Of a DNA stretch of 64,000 nt, positions 57,259 to 64,000 are shown in pieces (position 1 is the first letter of the stretch; every line of letters begins with the position of its first letter). A program made the translations under genes and the position numbers. The notes under the pieces were generated by a model that was not told the origin of the DNA, made no database searches, and worked only from the letters and a program-made list of their open reading frames with translations. The stretch lies in the NCBI GenBank assembly GCA_037043015.1, contig CM073329.1, positions 13,718,648 to 13,782,647 on the forward strand. The letters are read 5' to 3'. The stretch is from Bryum argenteum (taxonomy: Eukaryota; Streptophyta; Bryopsida; Bryales; Bryaceae).

Positions 57259-57284
57259 AATTGCTTAATTGAGTGTTTATAGTG
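57250..57284. repeat. Right terminal inverted repeat
   Basis: 35 bp ending gagtgtttatagtg, perfectly complementary to the left terminus at 43,024-43,058. Confidence 0.92.
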
Positions 57285-57679
57285 ACGTGTGACATTTAGC
57301 GTCTGTAACACTAATTAACATCTCTTGTGCATCTTGTGCCTGCATAGATATTTAATGGTTCATATGTCAACAAGGAGACGCAATCCATACATTTGACTTC
57401 ACATGCAAAATGTTTAGGAAAGCTGAGGCACTTCTACTTCAGAAGTACCCTCCTGAAAAAAAATTTACAGATTTATTCTCGCATTCAAACAATTCCGTGA
57501 GTGTCAAATTGTATCGTGCACGATTCCGATCGAACCATATGTGGTAATTTGTACACCACACGCGATAATTTGTACCTTGCACGCCTCAAATTTGAACCGT
57601 ATTATGCCTCCCTAATCGTCGCATTGTACACATCTCAAATCACATGTCTCAAATACATTGTACACGTGCGGAACCAAAT
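57285..57679. other. No recognisable gene
   Basis: Right flank of the large element. Short phrases here (tttgaaccgta, acacgtc) foreshadow the tandem array that follows. Confidence 0.4.
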
Positions 57680-58205
57680 CTTGCACGTCTCGAAATTTGA
57701 ACCACGTGTCTATCTAAATGCATGGTCCATGTCTTTTAGCAACCGTATAATTTAGTCGTGCTCAAGTTGAACACAATCATTTAATCGATGCATTTACGTC
57801 TCAAATTTGAACCGTGTGTTTCTCTAAATGCATGGTCCATGTCTTTTAGCAACCGTAAATCTAGTCGTGCACGCCACAAAACGTATTGCGTAAACAATCA
57901 CATTGTACCTAGCCGCTTCGATAGAACCCTCACGTGTAAATCTTTAACCTTCTTAATTGCATGTTGCATCAAATATTGATTCATCAAGTTGAATACAATC
58001 ATTTACGTCTTGAATTTTTTTGAACCATGTGTGTCTCTAAATGCATGGTCCATGTCTTTTAGCAACCGTAAATCTAGAGGTGCACTCCTCGAAACATACA
58101 GCGCATACAATCACATTGTACCTAACCGCTTTTATAGAACCCTCACGTGCAACTCTTTAACCTTCTTAATTGCATGTCACATCAAATATTGATTCATCAA
58201 GTCAC
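57680..58205. repeat. 213-bp tandem repeat, about 2.5 copies
   Basis: The phrase catggtccatgtcttttagc occurs at 57,721, 57,831 and 58,044. The last two full units are 213 bp apart; the first is shortened to 110 bp. Short parallel ORFs over the units are chance frames. Confidence 0.88.
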
Positions 58206-58230
58206 GCCAAATGAGCTTTTATCTAACAAG

Positions 58231-58336
58231 TACTCCCTTCGTCCCATTATAATTGTCCCGGAGGTTCTCTCAAATATACTTTTCGAGGTAGATTTGAGAA
58301 AACCCACTTTACAATTATAACGGGACAAAGGGAGTA
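58231..58336. mobile_element. Stowaway-like MITE
   Basis: The element spans 58,233-58,334 (102 bp). Ends are CTCCCTTCGTCCC and the inverse GGGACAAAGGGAG, and the arms pair through attataattgt. It is flanked by the TA target duplication (58,231-58,232 and 58,335-58,336), as expected for Tc1/mariner-derived Stowaway elements. No ORF. Confidence 0.88.
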
Positions 58337-59874
58337 TGAGGTTTCCTTTTTTCCCAATTACCACTAAAAGCCCAACATTTAGTATCACTATTAGAAAACC
58401 ATGGTGTCTTTTTTTTTTTTACCATTTGTAGTCACAATGGACATTCACAAAAGCATTATTATTTTGTTTTTTTATAGCATCAAACCTACTCTACACGCAC
58501 ACAAGGAAACTAGTTACATGGAGATACAAAGCCGTCTAATACCAACCACAAATTAATACGTATTCCAACAAGTTGACCTTTTGAGGCTCGACAACCATAG
58601 TATACCAATTGACTTCTTTTTTTTCTTTCTATTTTGCATGCAGTTGACAATTTAGCGTCGCGAAACTCAAATCACAATCGGCCACTTCATTTACGGACGA
58701 AAGGAATGTGTAGACGACACATACAATCATGGGTCGTAGTATAGAAATAACAAGTTGAGTATCGTATTGCCTTGCAAGTGAAGAACTCTACAATTGATAT
58801 CAATCATGCGCTTGTGTAGCCGTCGCTCGCACATGGTTGTTTTTTTTTTTTAGTTTGCTTGTGATGCACCACTTCTTGTTTATTTTAATTTTTTTTTTTT
58901 GTCAAGCAGCCATGAAAATATGGCATTTGGTCGAGGACTATTACAACCACCGCTGGCCCATGATGTACTTGCATGAAATTTTGTACTTTGATTCACGGCG
59001 CGTTTCTATGTATGCCCCCAAGTAAGAGCAATATTTGAAAGAAAGTCGTGTTTTTTTAGAATCTAACTTTACAAATTTTGGTTGCATTGCAAAAAAGATT
59101 GTTCGATTGTGAGTGAGTGATTTTGAATATTGACTTTCTTTTTGTACATTCGACTTTAGATTCTCAAGTTTTGGTGTCTCCCGACGAAATGTCAATGTCT
59201 CGTATCAATCTTCCAAAGTCCCCTATCAATTGGCACATGGGTTGTTCAATAGATAGACATATGTTGTTTCAAGACCCTCCCTTTACTTGGGATTCTACAA
59301 AATATCAAAGTCCTTCATCAAGTTGCCACTTGGGTAGCTTAAAATAATAGACTTGTGTATTTTCAAGATAGTATTATAGTGTTGTTGTCCACCCACCACA
59401 CCTTGAGTTTGGTATATAGTAAGGTGCTCAATAATGACTCAATTTAGGGATGTTACATGTGCAAGCAATTTTTGTGCATGGGGAAAATCAGTTGAGAGTA
59501 GAGCAAGTGGAATCATCAATTTGAGAATGAGTTGCAAATTTTTGAAGTTGGATATATGTGTGTATCCAAAATGGTGCATACCCTATGATGTCTAGAGTGA
59601 GTACATGGTATTTTTGTATAACAAAGCTATTATATACCTCTTACTAACGATTACTAAAGCTCCATAATAGAACGTGCTCCCTTTTAGACCACTCTACTAT
59701 GATCAAATTTCGTTTGAACTACAAAACTTAGAGCTAGATATGAAGAATTTCTAAGAGTGCACCTTTAGTAAACAACCTTAAGTTTTAGGAAAACCACGCT
59801 AAAAACTCTACGTTTATACTTCATAGGAGATATTTAAATTTTTTATACGTGTAAATATGCCATACCTACACTAA
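58337..59874. other. No recognisable gene
   Basis: AT-rich sequence with short frames only. Nothing could be assigned. Confidence 0.45.
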
Positions 59875-60095
59875 ATTTGATAATTAGTGTTAGATACACT
59901 AATTTACATAAACATGTTTTAATTTTTTACTATTGTTCAATAATTTTACCCACTATATTGGCCAAGATGGGGGTCCTTGTATAGTATGGGAATCAATGCT
60001 CTTGGTAAAAATTTTTAAGCAAAAGTAAAAACTTAAAGCATTTTCAAATCTTATAATAATCTAACACTAATTATCAGATTTAGTGTAGTCCTTAT
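59875..60095. repeat. Diverged copy of the window-start repeat
   Basis: The phrases cccactatattggccaagat and gaatcaatgctcttggta match 335-385 with changes, and the preceding gtgttagatacact resembles 265-280. It is an older member of the family at 1-460. Confidence 0.6.
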
Positions 60096-61074
60096 CGTAA
60101 AAAACTGATTCTTTGACTTCATTGTTAGATGGATACATTACTTTGGCAAATTGGACCCCGACAAAAATATCATGTAAAATTAACCATGACGACATTCACC
60201 TACCATGGTTGAAATTTGGTTCTTAAAGACTTGCATATCACCAACATGAACATACAAAATACTATCGTGGCCGCATGGTCCACTCATAAAAAAAAAGTGT
60301 TGCATTATTACGAGGTAGACCCGCGAAGACTAGAAATATTTAAACTCAAACATCGCGGTCAATGTATGGCCATTATGTCTATGTCCGGAGAGTTGACAAA
60401 TATATAAGGTTATTTATGTTGATGGATGTGGCTCATGAACATCAAGCCCATTGTTCTCTTGTGCACTTTAAAAGGGAACTTGGCTGCTTACAAAATTATT
60501 ACCATATTACTTGGATAAGCTTGCCACTTTATAATTCTTGTGGATAGTTGATACAACATTTTGATTGGTTAGAAATCAAGGAAAAACTCAAGATAAAAAT
60601 ATTAGAAAAAAAAAAATTGTTTGTAAATGAAGGTCTTTTTTGATGAATTGGATAAGGTGGACATGCCCTTGTCCTTCAATGCACATCATATTCGTCATGC
60701 GAAAATCTCAAATAAGGAGGCGATTTCAACCTTGTGGCTTCGATTGATGTTTACGCTTATCATTCAATTGTTTTATAATAAATGTAGCACCGCCGTAAAG
60801 TGAGTATGAACTTTGATGGGCTTATATTAGAATGTAATCATGTCCATGAGACACATTTAATTTTTGTAGTGTCATCTCTTTGACCTCTAGAACCTATTTG
60901 TGATTCACGTTTGAGACCTTGGTCTTTTAGATGTCCTTGGGGTACTACTAGACAAAAATCAATTTTCAAAAAGAATGATTCTTAGAAAAAAGTAAATATC
61001 CGCTATTTACATCTTAACTATACAAACTTGTAATGAACTCGTTGTAGATCATGAGGACCAGAATTCGACTTATG
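60096..61074. other. No recognisable gene
   Basis: AT-rich sequence without supported coding frames. Confidence 0.45.
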
Positions 61075-61260
61075 GGACCTCATAGATTGCGAGATTGGAA
61101 CGTATTAGTGCTACAAAACACCATCACTTTGAAGTGAAAATACTACCAACAAGAATTTTGCAATCAAAATATCGCTGACTAGAAAGTTGTACATCTTCAT
61201 TTCAAAAACACTCTTGTACCAAAGAATAAAAAATTATCTAAGAAAAGAAAGGCTTAGATA
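61075..61260. repeat. Inverted copy of the 20.98-21.17 kb repeat
   Basis: In reverse complement this resembles 20,975-21,165; shared phrases include catagattgcgagat and cactttgaagtgaaaat. Both are likely parts of one non-autonomous element family. Confidence 0.6.
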
Positions 61261-62233
61261 AGAAGTATCATATTTAGTTGGTATACAAATTTACAACAAG
61301 AAGAATTATGGGTTAACTATGATTTTTTATTTTTATTTACGTGTACTCAATTTTTGATGAATTTTAGCATTAACGTTGCTTCATGGGTTCCATGTGTAAG
61401 GTTGGAAATCCAAAGTCATGTTAAAATATAACAATTAATCATAATTGCATATATACTTTTGTAGGCTTTAGAATCTCTTGGTTAAACCTCTTGTTAAGTA
61501 ATCAACCTAAGTGCAAATTGCATGATTATTGGTGTCGTAGTTTATATTTGTCCAATTTTACGAGATCTTCGCGCAAGATTACCGTAAGACATGGAACATT
61601 TAGTATTTTTTGTCAAGTATCTTCACATACTTCTAATTATCCATCATATTTAAATTGTGGGTACATGTTAGTAATAAAATAATTTTCAAGTATATATATA
61701 ACCCAAACATAAATGAAAGTACGTATTCAAAACTTGAAAGTATGAGAATATATTCTCATACTTTAGTAATATTGTCATAGTGTTAGCAAAGTGAAATGGA
61801 CTAGAACATCTTCAATCAATATATTATGTGTTGCAAAATTTGAGATTTTTAGTGGAAGCTTTTGAGGTATTTGCAACAAAAACATTTTCCTAAAGTTTGA
61901 GCTTGTGCAAGATATTATAAAACTATTTGCATGATGAAGAATAATTTAAAGTCCAAGAATCTAAGTATATATGCAAAATTACCAATTCGAGAAATAGTGA
62001 ATAGAACATCGATGCACATAGCAAATCTGCAATCTCTATGGCCCCTAATGAATGCAAATATCCCAACAGCATCCGCGCGAGTCAACACTCCCGCCACCTT
62101 CTCTTCAAAAGCGAAATTCGATGTTTTTCGTGCATCGCTCTACCATTGTGGCGCCGCGAGTAGATTCCGAGCGGGTTCTTGGATTTATTGCGGGAGCTCG
62201 CTTTCTCTCGATGAAGATGGTGTGACAAGAAGT
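61261..62233. other. No recognisable gene
   Basis: AT-rich. A 128-codon frame at 61,931-62,317 ends in the inverted-repeat arm and has no motif. Confidence 0.45.
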
Positions 62234-62540
62234 AAGGTAGACCATGCTAAATCCGTGCATTTAAGGACTACAGTACACTACAGTTGGAATATGTGGATCA
62301 ATATTTTTCAATTATAAATATGAAAAAATGAAGAAGTTTCCATATTTTATGATGTTTTTTAAGCACTTATAAAAATAAATAAAAAACTTAGAAGTGACAT
62401 ATACCACATCACCTAAAACCGTTCACATGCTCCATGTGCACATGAGGTACATTCTTCTACATGAAATCTAGAAAGTAGGCAAGAATCTAGAGTGGGTGGT
62501 TTAAGGAGATGCACGGATTTAGCATTGTCTACCTTAGAGT
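62234..62540. repeat. Inverted repeat with 28-bp arms
   Basis: The arm at about 62,234-62,262 (aaggtagaccatgctaaatc...) pairs with about 62,512-62,540 (...gatttagcattgtctacctt), separated by about 250 bp. Probably a MITE-like or rearranged repeat; no target duplication was found. Confidence 0.6.
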
Positions 62541-64000
62541 GGTTGTCTCCCGGTCGTGGGCAGGAGTGAAGTGCTTGGCGTTGGGGCACGTTTCTTGAAA
62601 CCGACCCGCCATGCACCGTTGGTGGGCACCTTGGCGAGTGGCACTATGGTGAAACCACCAAAAGGCAAGCACCCAAGATTCTTGCCTTTATAAAGATCTG
62701 ACCTCCCTTGCATGTACCTCATGCGTACATATTTAGGGTGCCCGCCTTTAAGCTTCTATTTCTAAAACTTTTATTTAACTATGTATGTTTTAAAAAATCA
62801 CAAAAATAGGGAAAATTTGTCTTTTCCTATTCCTTATTCTTGAAAAATAATAACCCACTTCTTTCTCACTTCAAGTATGTCTATTCCCCCACTTTCCCTT
62901 AAGTGCACGACAATAAGTGGTTTCATCATAATCATGCTCTTAGTGACACAAGAGGGCCTATTTTTGAACTCCAATGACAGAGAACTTCACTATTACACTT
63001 GTCACTTATATACAAATATCTACTACATTGGAGATGATATCTAGTGTTATGATACTATACGATTGGGATTTGCTATAAGTGATTACTTCCTTGATGAATG
63101 TTTTTACAAACAAATAGCTATTTGTACTATAGTAGCTTAGATAGTATATGTATAAATTTAGAGTCCACGTTTGGCATGCATGTTGCTTGCGATGTGAATT
63201 AGGTAGCTTGCTCAATAACGGCGCGTATCTTACTATGACATATTTTGTGGTGAAGTTAGTCGTGTGGCCAATTTTTTTTGCATGGGCAAACTATGTGGCA
63301 CAGGGGTCGGAACAAAAAAAAGATCAAAAAATTATGGCTATTGACTTAGGGTGTGTTTTGCAATCTCATATTCGATCTCCTGATAATTTTTGGACCTTCA
63401 TTTTCACTCGTTATTGTAATTTTCACGTATCATAACAATGAGAATATAGAGATGCGTTCGGCAGCGACCTTGACAACTTCACCTGGACACATTGGCAAGT
63501 AAGGGTGGAGAGGCAAAGGGTGGGGAAGGACGAAAGGTGAGTGGTAGGGGGTGATGTATCAAGGTTCAAACTTCTATATTATTTCCTATGAAATAACGTA
63601 TTTATATTTTTAGGAATAATATGATTTTGATTATGATGATAATATTAGGATGTCAAACATGTGGTAATAAGTGAATATCGTGAATTTGAGGAAATTACGA
63701 TTTTTGGCAAAATATCATGATATTGAGGTGGTTGCCAAACGCACCGTTAGAGTACAAGCTAAGCGTGCTATAGAACTGATTAGTCTATGTCATTGTGCAA
63801 GGGGGAGGATTGCTTTCATTTATGAATTCAAATGTATCTAGAAAGTAGAACTAAGCTGGAACCTAAGGTGTTTGCTTTGAGGTGCACCTAAAACTCTTTC
63901 ATCTAAATCTCATAACCAAATCAAGATAAATCCAAAAAACATGATCTTAAATGGTCTAGTCACTCACAAACTTTGCACATATTCCAAAAATGATCCCCTT
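62541..64000. other. No recognisable gene
   Basis: AT-rich up to the window edge, no supported gene. The last 150 bases have wording loosely like the tandem units at 36.7-37.2 kb. Confidence 0.4.

Larger units (their letters stand above)
43024..57284. mobile_element. 14.26-kb CACTA-terminal DNA transposon with novel gene content
   Basis: The ends are perfect 35-bp inverted repeats (43,024-43,058 and 57,250-57,284) starting CACTATAAACACTC, the CACTA signature. Subterminal AAGTGCAC/GTGCACTT motifs recur near both ends (right: 57,209, 57,232, 57,251), as in En/Spm elements. No matching 3-bp target duplication is seen (left TAA, right ACG). Inside are two divergent outward gene blocks: minus-strand 47.6-44.06 kb (ParB-like plus methyltransferase-like) and plus-strand 53.6-56.7 kb (DUF7869-type). 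A GC-rich island at 50.1-51.1 kb lies between them. No Transposase_21 protein is visible, so either this copy is non-autonomous or the DUF7869 protein is its transposase. Confidence 0.82.

Overview
This window looks like nuclear DNA of a land plant. It is AT-rich and made mostly of layered mobile elements with broken gene copies between them. The evidence for a plant is a copia retrotransposon whose primer-binding site is an exact 14-base copy of the anticodon region of plant initiator tRNA-Met, fragments of plant-type gene families (red chlorophyll catabolite reductase, a B3 DNA-binding domain, an FCP1-like phosphatase, a BTB/POZ protein), and plant MITE classes (Stowaway-like, Tourist-like). 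I cannot fix the lineage further from sequence alone. No complete, undamaged conserved gene was found.

Layout. 1-5.9 kb: a dispersed repeat, a long stretch with no recognisable gene, and a red chlorophyll catabolite reductase pseudogene (4.8-5.4 kb). 5.96-7.31 kb: a solo LTR with a perfect 5-bp target duplication. 10.1-19.3 kb: a CACTA-type tnp2 transposase gene on the minus strand, in two pieces (about 19.2-18.95 kb and 11.9-10.5 kb), split by a young copia element (12,959-18,165). 20.7-25.3 kb: a MITE-like repeat, a B3-domain gene with an in-frame stop, and a 63-bp tandem array. 25.4-31.6 kb: unidentified coiled-coil ORFs, an LTR-like region with short tandem repeats, a spliced gene of unknown function, a tandem array built on a GGGCGGCC palindrome, and an FCP1-like phosphatase-domain exon with altered catalytic residues. 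31.9-34.5 kb: a long inverted repeat made from a BTB gene fragment, then a BTB pseudogene. 34.8-42.5 kb: tandem repeats, a SINE-like element, a Tourist-like MITE and one orphan small ORF.

The most notable object is a 14.26-kb element at 43,024-57,284. It is bounded by perfect 35-bp terminal inverted repeats that begin CACTATAAAC. It carries two divergent gene blocks that run outward. The left block (minus strand, about 47.6-44.06 kb) has a ParB-like domain followed by what looks like a degenerate, circularly permuted DNA methyltransferase fold. The right block (plus strand, 53.6-56.7 kb) encodes a DUF7869-type protein with three acidic motifs that could form a DDE-like transposase core. A GC-rich coding-like island lies between them. 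I infer that these genes form one transposition or modification module. Both blocks carry frameshifts, so this copy is either decayed or affected by assembly indels.

57.3-64 kb: a 213-bp tandem repeat, a Stowaway-like MITE, a dispersed repeat shared with the window start, and mostly featureless AT-rich DNA.
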